Under the pieces are notes generated by a model. That model was not told the DNA's origin. It did not search any database and saw only the letters and a list, made by a program, of their open reading frames with translations. A stretch of 64,000 nt of DNA from Dipteris shenzhenensis. Lineage: Eukaryota > Polypodiophyta > Polypodiopsida > Gleicheniales. Positions 1 through 12,099 of this stretch are shown here, piece after piece. The stretch lies in the NCBI GenBank assembly GCA_047967505.1, contig CM106541.1; one strand, written 5' to 3'. Position 1 is the first letter of the stretch, and every line of letters starts with the position of its first letter. Position numbers and translations under genes: made by a program.

Positions 1-690
1 GAAATAAAACATAGCAACTATATAAAGCACATTATCCTCAAGCATGAGCGAATTGGGGCCACACTCGCACTAATATGTGAGAAGGTAAAGCCAAGTTGAA
101 AGGTGTGAAAAAGGCTGTGTGCAAATGCTATATGTAAATACCTCACAAAATCCTTAAGATCAAAAGGTGAGCTACTTTTTGAGGTAGCTTAAATGCTTCA
201 AAATAATTTATTTATAGAGCATTCTAGCAGATATTTCACCCATAAACTAACATCGTTCACTGACAGTTCTTAATAACAATGGGAGCTACATGGTGATCGT
301 GTTGTAAAGCAAGCTAAGGAAGCAAGCAATGCGAACAAAGAAGGTCACTAGAATCCAGGTTGACATCCTTTTGACCATTTCCATTGTTAGAGATCAAAGT
401 TCATCTACAAATGACCTGTCCAATAGCCTCACAGTTAAAAATATAATGGCAACCACGAGACCTTCCTTGCTAGCTTGTTAAAGAACTCTTACCAATGCTT
501 CAGCAACAAAATGAATCCAACACCTTGCTAGGCTAGCAGAAGGCAAGTGTTTTGATGGCTCAGCATGAAGATCGATGCCCAAAAAAAAAAAAAAAGGGTT
601 TGTTAATCACCTGCTGGCATATAAAGCTATGTGAGGCTTGAGCAGCCAAAAGAGGACATCCGCAAGAGACCCCTGCAAGAAGGTAGGGCA
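1..690. other. No gene recognised
   Basis: I see no recognisable coding or RNA gene. The only simple feature is a run of 15 A at 581-595, just before the repeat-rich segment that follows. Confidence 0.5.
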
Positions 691-692
691 AA

Positions 693-806
693 ATATGGGC
701 TGCCATGTGGGCAGGCTTTGGTGCTGCCACATGGGCAAATCTAGAGCCTACAAGAGCAGCCATGAAGGTTTCATATCTGTAGCATTGTGGGCTGCCATAT
801 GGGCAG
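693..806 (+). repeat. Left arm of a diverged inverted repeat
   Basis: This segment reads as the reverse complement of 1,382-1,484, with the same order of landmarks: a GGGCTGCCA block, TTTTGGTG/CTTTGGTG, CACATGGGCA, ATCTAGAG, CAGCCATGAAGG and a final TGTGGGCTGCCATATGG block. There are many point differences and small gaps, so the repeat is old. Copies of a palindrome-like TGCCACATGGGCA motif recur in both arms and again near 6,893. The pair may be opposing LTR or MITE fragments; no coding function is visible. Confidence 0.7.
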
Positions 807-1004
807 GGTTAAAGCCTGCCATACAGCAAGGGATCCTTATATAGGCAAGGGAATGGTTGGCCATAGCAGCCATGTCAGCTACAAGGAGGACGTTGGCTAG
901 GACAGGTCGGTGGGCCCCAGACGAGGTCCTTGTGGTGGTTAAATATTGAGCAGGGCTGGCCCTACATGTGGGCCAGCCCACAAGGCAGGTTAAGTCATGT
1001 GCCC

Positions 1005-1330
1005 CTCCTTTATATAAAGGGGCCTTGGCCCTTGGGCCCTAACACTCCTGACAAACAAACCGATAAAGTGATCAGAGAGGCATGCGGCAATGAGAGAGAG
1101 TGTAGAAATCTTGTGTAGGAGCAGGCCCCCATTTTGGGTACTCATCTAGGAGCAGCCTCGTGGCTGCAAGTGTGAGGGACCTAGAAGGAAACTTGTACTT
1201 AATATTGTGAATTACACATACTAAAGTTTCCTGTCTACTTGGTTGTACACATCACTTCGTCCTTCTCCTGACTGATTTGGTTGCTATGGCTGACCATCCC
1301 CTAGCCTATATATGATCCACATACCTTGCC
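1005..1330 (+). promoter_or_regulatory. LTR-like promoter stretch with TATA box
   Basis: A clear TATA-type motif (TTTATATAAAGG, about 1,009-1,020) is followed by a GGCC-rich segment and a long AT-rich tract, an order typical of the U3-R-U5 part of a plant LTR. It lies between the two arms of the inverted repeat. I could not find matching TG/CA ends or a primer site, so it is only LTR-like. It could instead be the promoter of an unrecognised transcript. Confidence 0.35.
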
Positions 1331-1381
1331 ATTCAGCCGGTTTCCTTGCCCATCCCATCCCACGTGGCTGGGAATTTTAGG

Positions 1382-1484
1382 CTACCATATGGCAGCCCAC
1401 AGTGCTTCAGGTTTGCAGCCTTCATGGCTGTCTCTAGATCTGCCCATGTGACAACACCAAAACATGCCCATGTGGCAGCCCATG
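1382..1484 (-). repeat. Right arm of a diverged inverted repeat
   Basis: This is the opposite-orientation partner of 693-806, about 575 bp away. Shared blocks include GCAGCCCACAGTGC, CTTCATGGCTG, CTCTAGATCTGCCCATGTG and CATGCCCATGTGGCAGCCCA, seen as reverse complements in the left arm. A transcript crossing both arms could fold into an imperfect hairpin. Confidence 0.7.
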
Positions 1485-3045
1485 CTCCCACTACCCTCAT
1501 GCAGCTGCCTAGCTCCAATGTCATCCTCATTTGGGGGCTCACATGTGAGGAGATGATCTTTATTTCGTGGGCATTAAGTGCAACCGAGCCTCACACAATC
1601 ACTGCAGTTGAATGTGTGTGAAGGACCAAATCTGCAGTTGCCCCAATGATCATAAAAGTTCCTCTGCATTGCTGAGCACCCATTGCCTGATATTCCCTGG
1701 ATCTGCAGCCTTCACCACCTTGCTTGTGCAATCCACCTGGTCCTTGGGTTTCATAAGCTCCCATAATATGCTTGCCACCAAATGGCTCCGAATTTTAATC
1801 ACTTCGATAGTTGGCCCCATCCAACATCCTTCTTCACTAAGATGTGACATGTGGGATGATGCCATGGCAAAATCGTGAAAGACATCCCCAACCCAAAAGG
1901 ACATTGCAACGGAACAAACGGAACACCTGGATGAATTGAAGTCACCTTCCCCTTCAGTTCTTGTGGTAGATGACTGATGCCAGACTTTTGGGCTTTGATG
2001 CCATGTCAGAATAATGGAGGCTATCTTGCTACACAGCCTGACACCCCGAATTCGAAATTGGGGTCATGCACATAATGGAGGACTCAGGAGTGCCTCAACA
2101 AGCAACGTGATATGGCTGTTGCACAAATTTGGCAGGATAAGTACTGACTATGTTGATAATAAATGGAGAGTTCTAAGAATAAGGGCTTTACAACTGCAGA
2201 GGATCATTCTCTGAAAAATATGGAAAGATATGTCTATGGGATGGCAAAATGTTCCTCGTAGACAAAAGAACACCGGTACTATATTGGACAAAGTGGTTTG
2301 ACTTTGACTTCCTATCCATATGATGCACCATAAAGAACTCTATGTACACAAAGGTAGCTTCAAGACCCAAGTACTCTTTAGCAACATCCCCTTTAGACAT
2401 GCGGATATCTTGCAGATAATATTTGAATGCATATGTGAACATGCCCAAAGTACTCGTTGAAAACAAATGGAAAGGGCAGCTAATACAAAGCACGGACTAC
2501 AGACGATGGCATCAACACTGACCCCATCAATATCATTCAGCCTGTGCAGAAATTCTTTTTCTATAGACGGGGAGAACACATGACGATGTAGATCATTGTG
2601 TAAACATTTGCTATCACACACATCACACAAGCATGAGCATTAGTTCATATAAAGGTAATTGTACTTACTTTCATCTATAGATGAAAGATAGGGCCTCGGT
2701 AGACAATCAAGAAAAAGTAGTCGATATTCTCTTCATTCAGCTGAGACAATAATATAATATTTTTGGCCCTCTACAAAAAAGAACTCAGAAAATTTGCTTC
2801 ATCCCTTTAGTGAGGGTTCATCCCCTCCATACAGTAGTCCTTTTAGTTATTTATTTAGACTTGTATTCAGCCCTTTGGGAAAAACAAAGTGCATTTCAGT
2901 CCACGGAAGCATTTTGTACTGATAGAGTGTTTTGCAGGTGGATATTGGATGCGAGAAAAATCTCACTATCACAGATGTCACCTTGTATTTTTTTAAGTTT
3001 AAAAGTCACAAAAGAGGGAGCAGAAATACTGGTGAGAAGGAAATA
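1485..3045. other. No confirmed gene; expected downstream of the HVA22-like exons
   Basis: If the HVA22-like gene at 3,047-3,266 were compact, its third exon should lie here on the minus strand. I looked for the conserved segment that follows Cys-Gln-Tyr-Trp in that family and did not find a convincing match. Short minus-strand open stretches near 2,190-2,720 have splice-like borders, for example a GTAAGT at about 2,666, but I recognise no family in them. They may be unrelated exons, decayed sequence or chance. Confidence 0.4.
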
Positions 3046-3046
3046 C

Positions 3047-3266
3047 CAATATTGACACCAAAGCTCCAGTTGCTCCCTATCAGGCCTGCCCAATTCTATA
3101 GCTTTAAAACACTCATAGGCAGGGTAAGTGTAGCCCAACACCAATCTGTAGCAACCAGAAATGCAACTGAGAAGACAAGTAGAAAGCAAAGCACACAAAG
3201 AATAGCCATAAAAGGAATTGGTGTAAGAATGACTCACATTAAAAATCTCATCAATATGGACTCCAT
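3047..3266 (-). CDS. HVA22/TB2-DP1/REEP-like protein, first two exons only
   Basis: Two exons on the minus strand join in phase. Exon 1 (3,266-3,238) encodes a 9-residue start, MESILMRFL. Exon 2 (3,145-3,047) begins after a TTGCTACAG acceptor and ends at a GT donor. The 92-bp intron starts GTGAGT. Together they give the hallmark N-terminal part of the family: the block VLGYTYPAYECFKAIE, then a charged linker and WCQYW. HVA22/REEP proteins are small ER membrane proteins that shape tubular ER and, in plants, respond to abscisic acid and stress. The following hydrophobic segment, normally in exon 3, is not seen. Either a long intron carries the rest out of the window, or the locus is truncated. 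The start follows the short N-terminus usual for HVA22-i-like proteins. Confidence 0.8.
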
Positions 3267-3945
3267 AGAAAATAATTGTCAGGTTTTCTTACAGAAGGCT
3301 GTAGAAAGTCTGCCGCTCAAGCCGCATCTACCAGGGGTCTAAATTCGTGCCAAACGAATCTATCAAAAGGAATTTGAATGACGCATGTACTATCAAATAC
3401 GTCTACAAGAAAATTCAGAGAAAATTCAGCTAGAAAAGAGTTGAAAGGCGATCGATGCAACCTGAGTAACAGAGCATCGCTGGGAATTTGATCGGGCAAA
3501 CTATGATCGCGAGCAGGAATCGATGAAAGCTAAACTGGCAAGGTTACGGTTCGGACAAGTGTGTTGAATAAATACCCTCGGGCATTTGCGTTCACCGGCC
3601 AGCGCCGGTAACTCCCCTGATATGCATCATCCGCAACCGGCACAGCCCGCAGCTTACATCCTGGCCGTGCATTTCCAGGGGCTGCTGATTTGGCACTCAT
3701 CGCACGTTGCATCCACATTTGTTGACAAGGCAAGTCTCCCGGACACGTCACTTCATTTGCCTAAATTTGGAATATTCTTAAATTAATTTGCCGTTTCTCT
3801 TATTTGTAAGCTTCCATATTTGCACTCTATTCAAAGACTTCAGAAATCAGCATACTTCATCTCCTCTTCTCGCTATCACTCAAAGCACCACACAACTCAT
3901 ATCTGAAAGCATAGAATATGCTCTAAAAATCTTTAAATAACTGGA
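3267..3945. other. Upstream region of the HVA22-like gene
   Basis: This intergenic stretch lies 5' of the minus-strand HVA22-like start. It contains a locally GC-richer block at about 3,580-3,690, unlike the AT-rich DNA around it, as often seen at plant promoters and 5' leaders. I see no confident TATA box or other gene. Confidence 0.4.
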
Positions 3946-3951
3946 GCTTTG

Positions 3952-4137
3952 TCTTAAGGGGTCATTGATTATTATGTGAGAGTGGAGGCGTCTTAAGGGG
4001 TCATTGGCTTTTACTTGCTTTGTGTTTCATAAGCCATGAAAAGACTACTCCTTATTATGTGAGAGTGGAGGGGTCTTAAGGGATCATTGGCTTTTACTTG
4101 CTTTGTGTTTCATAAAAAATGAAAAAATTGCTTCTTA
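3952..4137. repeat. 83-bp tandem duplication
   Basis: A block starting TTATGTGAGAGTGGAGG occurs at 3,972 and again at 4,055, giving a period of 83 bp. A truncated third piece (TCTTAAGGGGTCATTG) precedes it at about 3,954. The copies share GTCTTAAGGG(G/A)TCATTGGC and TTTTACTTGCTTTGTG. The two full copies differ by only a few bases, so the duplication is fairly recent. No coding role is seen. Confidence 0.85.
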
Positions 4138-6835
4138 TTTCATTCCAACCTTTAACCCCCAACTTATAGACACGCACGATAATAGGATACACTTGGTCTG
4201 TCGATCTAAGCTCAAGCACTACATGGAATGACATAGGTGGAGAGAAGTGCAAACAAAAATGGCTTCTTTTGTGTCTTTCGTCATGCTACATTATATGACC
4301 AACATATCGATCATAGTGATGTCCATACCAAAAAAATCCCATAGTTGATTAAGCATAAGTATCTTCATCAGTGTAAGCATCATATGCATTTGCTTCCAGG
4401 TGTCCTTTTTGCATCAAATATGGAAAAGAGAAATATTGTTTTGAACTCTTTGACATGTAACACTATGTTTTTTTGGGGAATCTTGGTCATTTCCTATAAT
4501 GATACTTGTAACTAGAGGGGTATAACAATATGTTTTTTTTTTTTGAAGCTTTTCGGGCTTGCAAGATCCTTCTAACATTCTCGAACAATGGATTGGTTAA
4601 TGATATTAAACATTTATCATTCTCTATCTCCTTAACGCCATGTCTATATAAAAGAAAGAATAAGGCAGAAGAAAAGCTAATCCTTCTTTAATTATCTTTT
4701 TATCATAGTTTTTGTTCTCCTCATACTTAGAACTTTTTGTCTTTTGTTGTGGGGACTATGCTCACAATTGTTTACTTTAGTAATCTATTGTACTATACAA
4801 AATATGGAGATGTGTTTTCTTTTGTGACAATGCTAATCTTCTACTATCTTTTCTAATGGGAAGCTCACTATATATGCTCTTTTTAAATATGGAAGAATCC
4901 TCTTGGATGTGATGCCTTAGCAACATTATGCACATAGATTTTGAAGGTTTGGTGCCTAAAATTATGGCCCAACTTTGTATTTAGATCTTTTTTGGGGTGA
5001 GTGTCCTACCAATATAAGTTTGCATTTTACGCAAAAAAAAACCTCAAGAAAAAGATTTTCAACCTGGCTAGCAAATTTCTAGGGCCACACTTTCCTCCAC
5101 AGTCCCACAATGGAGGAGAGCAAGAGGAGATTAGACTTTTGAAAGTGGTAGAGACTAAAGGTTTGAAATTACACCCTCCACCCACTATCTTCCACCTTAC
5201 ATCTTCCATTTTTATTAATTTATGAACATGTAACATATCTTGTTAGTTGATGGGGGGGGATTTCTTTAATTGGGACTTATGTAAGATATACAAACATGAA
5301 GGGGTTATGAAGATGTAAAGGCATACAAATGGGGCTTTAAATTAAAAATCAAAATATGCTATGTACAGAAGGAGGTAAAAAAGTTTGTTAAAAACAAACA
5401 AATATAAATATAAGGTTAGTCTAAATGCCTGCTTGCTTGCATGTGTTGCGTGTGTTTTTATACAATGATTGTGTAAAAATTTTTGCTAGCTTCAGCTAGC
5501 TCTTTCCTCAAGTGAAATCACTTGACGTTTGAATTTGAGAGTGGCTCATATACTATTATCATACTAATAGAACTATTTCTTCTAGTGGTACTCATACAAG
5601 TGAGACCCCTACTAAAAGTCAATAAGTACATCTATAAACATCCCCATTAAAGAACTTGCCTCTCTCGTTTTTTGCTCCATTAAAGTATGAGGGGGTACTA
5701 GAATAGAGTACCTTTAAAGTTGTGCTATCATATACAATGATGTGGCCAAAAAGAATTTTAGGCATTGGGCAACAAATGCGATAGCTCGTCAATGTGTAAT
5801 GCTCAAGATCTATAACAATTATGATAAAGCGAAATTGTTTTGTAATTACATATATCAATTGTGTCTTTTACAATAGATTTAGCTAATTACGTAGGAACTA
5901 TTACTGTCGCTCTTAGATTATATAGGATTTAAATTTCAAAGACATGCAACAAGGTAATCAATTGAAGAAATATGTGATAAAACAATTGGACAGAAGGAGT
6001 ATGGCCTTGCATAGGGACATTTAGCTCTCTTAGTTGAGATATGCAAGCTCTTGAAGCATTGACGTGATAGGAAGGTTTGAGCTATGACTTCATATCCTTT
6101 TATTGTTTCAAACATATGTACAAACATATATAAATGCTGATTAGTATATTTAGGTGTAAGCTTAAACCTATTTAATGAAACATATGCAATAAATAAAATC
6201 TATCTTGCAAACATATCCCCCCTGTAAGGACCCATCAGAACCTTCATTTAGAATCCATAATGTAAAGACTCATCCATTTCCTGTCTTTTCCTTTTAAAGG
6301 GGGGTTGGGGGGCGAGGGAAGGAAGGGGTGGCGGCAGGCAGGAGGGGAGATAAAGTATGGGCCTTTATTAAAGGGGAGGTCGGCGGTCCCCGAAGAAAGA
6401 TCACTATACAAAATTTGGCCATCAACCTTGGGACAAAGTGTCCATGCATGGTCTACGCTGCACCACAACAACACATTGATTTTGATAATAGCACATACAC
6501 CACATCACTCAAACATGAGCTGATTAAGCCATCTTTCTTGCTAGTCATCCAGCTTAGATCCTAAAAGATAAATGTCAAACCAACCACAATCATCGATTCT
6601 TTATGCCCTAAACCCACATTCAAACAAAAACCTAATTGTTTTCTAACAACTCACAGAGCTAGCATCATAGCAACACAAATATAAGGCCAACAAGCTAAGT
6701 TGAGGGGAGACCTGACGAGTCACCACTCAAAGCTACTTTCCAACCATTAGCCCCACTTTCCACACTACGAACTCCACGTTACACCAAAAAAGCATGTCGT
6801 TGTTGGAAAGGTCACCTCCCCATCTATAAGCCCCC
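4138..6835. other. Anonymous AT-rich DNA, no gene recognised
   Basis: Open frames here are short and show no family signature or splice pattern I can support. Small features are an A/T-rich tract near 4,510-4,560, a G-run near 5,250 and a purine-rich stretch at about 6,297-6,360. Confidence 0.45.
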
Positions 6836-7835
6836 AAATGAGGAGAGCATGGGGGAGGGAGACCTAGGGCAGGACATGCCAGAGAGAGGGGGCCGCCACA
6901 TGGGCAACACCTCACAAGAGAAGAAGACTGCAATAAATGGCCCCAGGTATAAGGAATGGAGTTGGCTTGGAAGGAGGCAAATGTGGAGCAGGAAGTAAGA
7001 GGTATATCCTGGGCCAAAGGTGCCTCGGATGAGCTGGCCTATGGGCAAGTTAATGGCCTGCAAAAGGGCCTAACAGTAGCACCACAAAGAGCTGAGAATG
7101 AGCCCTTAAATAGGTAGGAGAGCCTCCAACTAGGCCAACTAGCAAGTCAGCTGGTTAAAGTTGGTCAAGTATGTAATTGAGCCAAGTACACACAACCAGG
7201 GGATATGTGCCCCCACTTATAGGAGTTGTGGGGGCAGTTTTAGGGCTAATTTAGTTGGCCAATTATGGGCAGACTGGTTGGCTATTTCAAGCAGCCCTTA
7301 GGGCCTACAAAAGAGAGGCTTAGTGCCTCATTCACCTATCCAGCAATCCAACAAATCAAGGAGCAATAGGAGCAGCAGTTCATTCACCCTCAGGCCTACA
7401 TCCTAGAGGCAAAGGAGTCCAAGAAAGGCTGCAGACTGAGCTCACATAGGGCTAGTTCCTTGGTTGTCTTTCAAGGGAGCAAGGAGCTGAGGTAAAAGGA
7501 TGGAGAGTCTACATATGCTCGGAGCACACAGGTTCAAGCTCTAGAGACTTCGACAGATAGTATAATTACATGGTGGGTAAGATCAAAGGACCATGCTCTG
7601 GTGGGACTTTGGGACCTATCGCTTTTGTATTATGTCCATAGCTTTGGACAAAAATATATTATTTCAGTAGCTTCTATATCTGGTTGGATCATTGTCTATT
7701 TATGAATTTGCACATCTATTTGAAGCACATAAGTTAAAAAGTTTGTGATTCCTTTCACCCCACACATTGTGTGAGCTACCGGGATATTTTATCAGTCTTT
7801 CATTGTGCATACCCTCTGTTGGTCGATTTCTAACA
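6836..7835 (+). repeat. Probable 5' LTR (3' end defined, 5' end not)
   Basis: The segment ends in TTTCTAACA at 7,835, immediately followed by a tRNA-iMet-type primer site, which is what marks the 3' end of a 5' LTR. Upstream it contains purine blocks, repeated GGGCC motifs and an AT-rich tract. A CCACATGGGCA motif near 6,893 resembles the 693-1,484 repeats. I cannot fix the TG start. No recognisable gag or pol follows, so the element is truncated or overrun by later repeats. Confidence 0.5.
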
Positions 7836-7849
7836 TGGTATCAAAGCCC
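7836..7849 (+). promoter_or_regulatory. Retrotransposon primer binding site
   Basis: TGGTATCAAAGCCC directly abuts the LTR terminus CA. It matches the usual plant retroelement site TGGTATCAGAGC, complementary to the 3' end of initiator tRNA-Met, apart from one G-to-A difference. Confidence 0.7.
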
Positions 7850-7950
7850 AAATAGAAGGCTCACAAGTGTGGGAGCCTGAAGGCAGGGACCTTGCTAAAG
7901 GACGACCTTGATTCAAAGACTCTTGGAAATCGACTTCCACAGAGGAGACT

Positions 7951-8580
7951 AGCTTCCACTCCTCAACCCTATGACTCTTTCTCAACCTTGAACTCTTTCT
8001 AAACTTGGAACCCTAGTCAGTTTTCTCAACCCTACCCTACTCCTAGACCTTGCAACCCTTTCCTAAACCCTTGAATTTCTATGGAGGTGAGAACCTGAAT
8101 TGTTTTTCACGCTTTAACCTACACCTCTGACTAGAACATGACCCAAGGACCTATGCTACATTTGTGAACATGTATGCCACAATAAGCAATGGCATGACTA
8201 TAGGTGACGAACACCCTTGAAACTTGGAAACGAGAGGAAAAGCTTCCACTCCTCAACCCTATGACTCTTTCTCAACCTTGAACTCTTTCTAAACTTGGAA
8301 CCCTAGTCCTTTTCTCAACCCTACCCTACTCCTAGACCCTGCAACCCTTTCCTAAACCCTTGAATTTCTATGGAGGTGAGAACCTCCCTCAATATTAGTT
8401 ATCATTGCTTCTTTCTCATTTGAGCACACCCAAGAATTGTTTTTCATGCTTTAACCTACACCTCTGACTAGAACATGACCCAAGGACCTATGCTACATTT
8501 GTGAACATGTATGCTACAATAAGCAATGGCATGACTATAGGTGACGAACACCCTTGAAACTTGGAAACGAGAGGAAAAGT
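7951..8580 (+). repeat. Tandem pair of LTR-derived repeats (same family as element B)
   Basis: Two direct copies start at 7,951 and 8,241 (period 290). They share long, nearly identical blocks (CTTCCACTCCTCAACCCTATG, CTATGGAGGTGAGAACCT, GAACATGACCCAAGGACC). Copy 2 has about 50 bp more after GAGAACCT, so copy 1 has an internal deletion. The same landmark order (AACCCT-rich part, GAGG-GAGAGCCTCC, ACGACC-GAGGACCTATGC, GTAGGTGA) appears at 38.6-38.96, 40.2-40.45 and 48.9-49.1 kb in gypsy LTR ends. These are therefore diverged LTR tails. No PBS follows at 8,580. Confidence 0.75.
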
Positions 8581-11500
8581 GACAAGAACGACCAACGTCA
8601 CTGCATTTTGTATTGTATTTGCATTAGAAGTTGAAGAGCTCCAATGGTATTTGCATTAGAAGTTGTAGTTCCAATGTAATTTTTTATTATGAGCTTATGT
8701 GTTGGTGTTGTTGATCCTCATCTCAGTGAACCAGTATCCATCAAGCGACACTTCCAATAGCTCATGATCTTGATGACTTGTGCATATGAGCTACATGGAC
8801 ATGCCAAATAAATCCAAAGACAAAGGAAGGATTGGCACAAGTGGGCTATTGTGTAGAAGTATTGAAAAAATGCATGCTAGTACTATTGTATAGTGCAAAG
8901 GAAGGACAATCCCACCATGTAGTATGCCTTTTTAAAGGCATTTAGGAACATGGCCAACGAATGATGAATCTCCTTTGGCATGGTCAATATCTTGCTTAAA
9001 GGAGAAGATATTATCAAAGATAAGGCCAACTTGAGTGTCATGTATGGGATCAAGTAGGGATGGAAGGACTTTGAGGCTTATTGCCTTGGCTAGGATTTTG
9101 TAAAGAGTGCCAAGGATGGTAACAAGCCTCCGTTGGGAGATGAGCATCCTATTCCCCTCTTGAGATGAACAATCTCTCTGAGAGATAGGGAGGTATGAAA
9201 CCAAAATCCTAAATCTCTTAGAAGTCTATAGTGATGGTATTACCAACAATTGAGTACCAATGAGTGATAAAAGATCCAAGCGCAATCTATCTGAGTATCT
9301 GGTGCTCTATTTAAAGAACTTGATGAGGATCTTGAAGCTACATACGCCCTTTCTACCTTACGCCCACGCTACCATGTCTTTGTCCCATGGTGGAAAAGAA
9401 GTGTTGGCTATATCTTCAACCAAATTTGGTAGAACACGCCTCTAGAGCATGGTATTGATACTCTAATATATGGTGAAAAAGTTGCTACCTACTCCTAGTA
9501 TGCAATCGCAAGCCTCTCATGTATCTCGGGATCAATGGTTCCAAACCTATGCCTAATGCTAGGGGGTGTTGGGAGGAGGATGTAGAAGGGCTTGTTGTTC
9601 TAGGGGGCTATCCTAGGTGTCTCGTGGTATATTTGGTCCTCCAAGGGCAATCTCATGTGAGGTGCCATAATACATATTTGGTGGCAATGGTTCTTATAAT
9701 TATGTCTATGTAGATCCTATAAAGTGTCTGAAGAAAGACATTGTCATCACAGATGTCTAGTATTTCCAAAGTTTGTATGCTTTAAGTCAAGGCTCAAATT
9801 CTTGGTGCATCTCCCTCTAAGGTAGATATTGTTGGTGCTAATGTATGGGCACATAAAAGTTGGTGAATCTCTTGGACCTACCCAAATCCCTCCCCAATAA
9901 TGTACAAAAGCTTGGAGTACACTCTAGGCTGCCGGCCATGGAATCATGGAGAGAATTGAATAGTTCTTATCCTCAAGTATTGGATCATAGTGAAGGTGAT
10001 AAGGCATCATGAATGACTTCCTTCATTTCCCAATAGAGAGAGAAAGAATCAAGTCACAATGTCTAGGGTATTTAAAAGTCTAATTAAAATAATACCTTAA
10101 GAAGTAGCGTGATTTCCATGAGGTGGGGTATCCAGCCTAAAGGGAGCATTGCAAAGTACCAACCAGGAACCTAGCTTCTTGAGGGATGAGAGACAAAAAT
10201 TATACCAATGAGTTCATATCCATGCTTTAGTATGATGTCCTCCTAAAGGACCCTGAGGTCATATTTGTAAATGAAATTATTTTCTTAGCCAATCAAGGTG
10301 GAAGGGGACCAACCAAATCCATTATATTGATCAAGGTAAAAGGGATAACTCAAATCTCAAAAAGAACTCTACAACTCCTGTTGAAGAGGTAAGAGGGTGC
10401 AAAGGGTAAAGACAAAGGAGTGTTAGATAACAAGAGTGAGAGAGACTCTATGTCGATGCATGCATATATGAAAGTCTTTGTGTTTATGTGCATGTGTGTG
10501 TAGTTCTAGGTAGCCTTCTCCTTGCGGGGACAAAGAAGAGGAAATTTGGTCAAATAGTTACTAAGTCGTATTTGATTGATCCTAGCAAATGCCCAACCCT
10601 AAATTTTAGGACCATATCGTCTATGAAATGACATTGTATGAGAGCTGGTCTCACAAGTTTTAAATGATATTCTTTTTGCAATTTATCTTCTTGTTTTATT
10701 ATTTTTGCAATTTATCTTCCTTGTTTATTCTTTTTGCAATTTATCTTCTCGTAAGTTGATACAAATTTCTTTTTGCAATTCATCAACTCAAGTATGATGG
10801 TGCAACACAAAGCTCTGATTTCTGAATGTACGTATATAAAGTCCCTTTGAGAAGGACAATCATGATCTAAGAATGTGGTAGTTTCATTCATGTGCTAGTA
10901 ATCATGCACATCAAAAACTACATTTGAATAGTTATCATGGGTTGGGGTTGAGCCAGAAGAGATCTATGGTTGGGTGTTTGTTTGATACTCCAAGCCTTGT
11001 TTTCCGCAATAGGGCAGTAGATACTAGCCTTTCAAGGCACCTACAATCAATGCAAATTGTGGCATAGCAGATAGACTATTTATGCAATAGTCCCAAGCAA
11101 AAACTAGCCTAGAGAGCCACATAATTTGTGGTAAATCCTATAGCAAAAAAAACGGACTATACTATATACATAATTTATTTATCATTGAATAGCAGATAAT
11201 TGTGGGTGGTGTAAATTACACCATAGAGATAGGGGATAGTATCAAAATATTGACGGTCTTTTTCTGTAAACCCGAGTTTTAAGCCCGAGTTTGACTATTG
11301 ACTAAACTATGCCCAACTCAATGTAGGTGTGTGCACAACTTAGAAGAAGATGCTTTCTCTTGCAATTCTAAGGCTACTCTGCAAGGTTTCCCACTCCATA
11401 CGGGGTGTTGAAATCGATGCCAACCATGAATTTCTAATAGATGGGGGTTTGTGTTGTGTGGGAAAACCGTATAATACTCACTTAAGCAAAATTGGAAATA

Positions 11501-12099
11501 CCATAGGAATACAACACAGTTTAACAATGAGTGATTGTATTAATCTAATAGTTTAAACTAAATACAAGTAGCCCATCGAGGATGTATGGCAACCCCTGTT
11601 GGGGGCTAGAATTGTCAGATACAGAGTGGGATCGTGTGGAGCGGCTACAAGTTCTCATGTTATCATGGATGATTCACGGTAAGGCATCCATTCCTCACCA
11701 GATCATTTAGGCTGAGTTTGGTCATCCCCATTACAACTAGATGTTGCATTTTAGGTCATCACCTATCTGTACCGAGTCAAGGAGTATGGGGATTACACTT
11801 TTGGGCACAACAAGCTACCATGGCTAGCACTGTCCTCTTCTATGGCACTCTCAGCGGGAGGGGACTAGAGATGCTAGTATGCACACACAGACAAATGGTT
11901 TGAGCAACTGGGGATCCACATCGATAGAGTTCCTCCCTTCCAATACAGCATGGATGCTCCGTTTTCTCCCCTCCTATCACATGAATCCAACCAGGTTATC
12001 CGTGAGGATCTCTTACAGCTACACACATTCCGGACCTGGTTGGCACGAACTCCCAGTATAGCTTAGCTTCTATAGAGATCACTTCTTACATATCACAGA
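8581..12099. other. No gene recognised
   Basis: This long stretch holds only short frames without recognisable motifs. A small local repeat, TTTTTGCAATTTATCTTC, occurs three times at about 10,672-10,750. Parts at 11.6-12.1 kb may be the upstream, badly decayed portion of the LINE whose 3' end follows, but I cannot show this. Confidence 0.45.

Noticed and set aside
2188-2720. Minus-strand open stretches with splice-like borders below the HVA22-like exons
   Set aside because: I could not link them in phase to exon 2 or recognise any family; kept only as a note.
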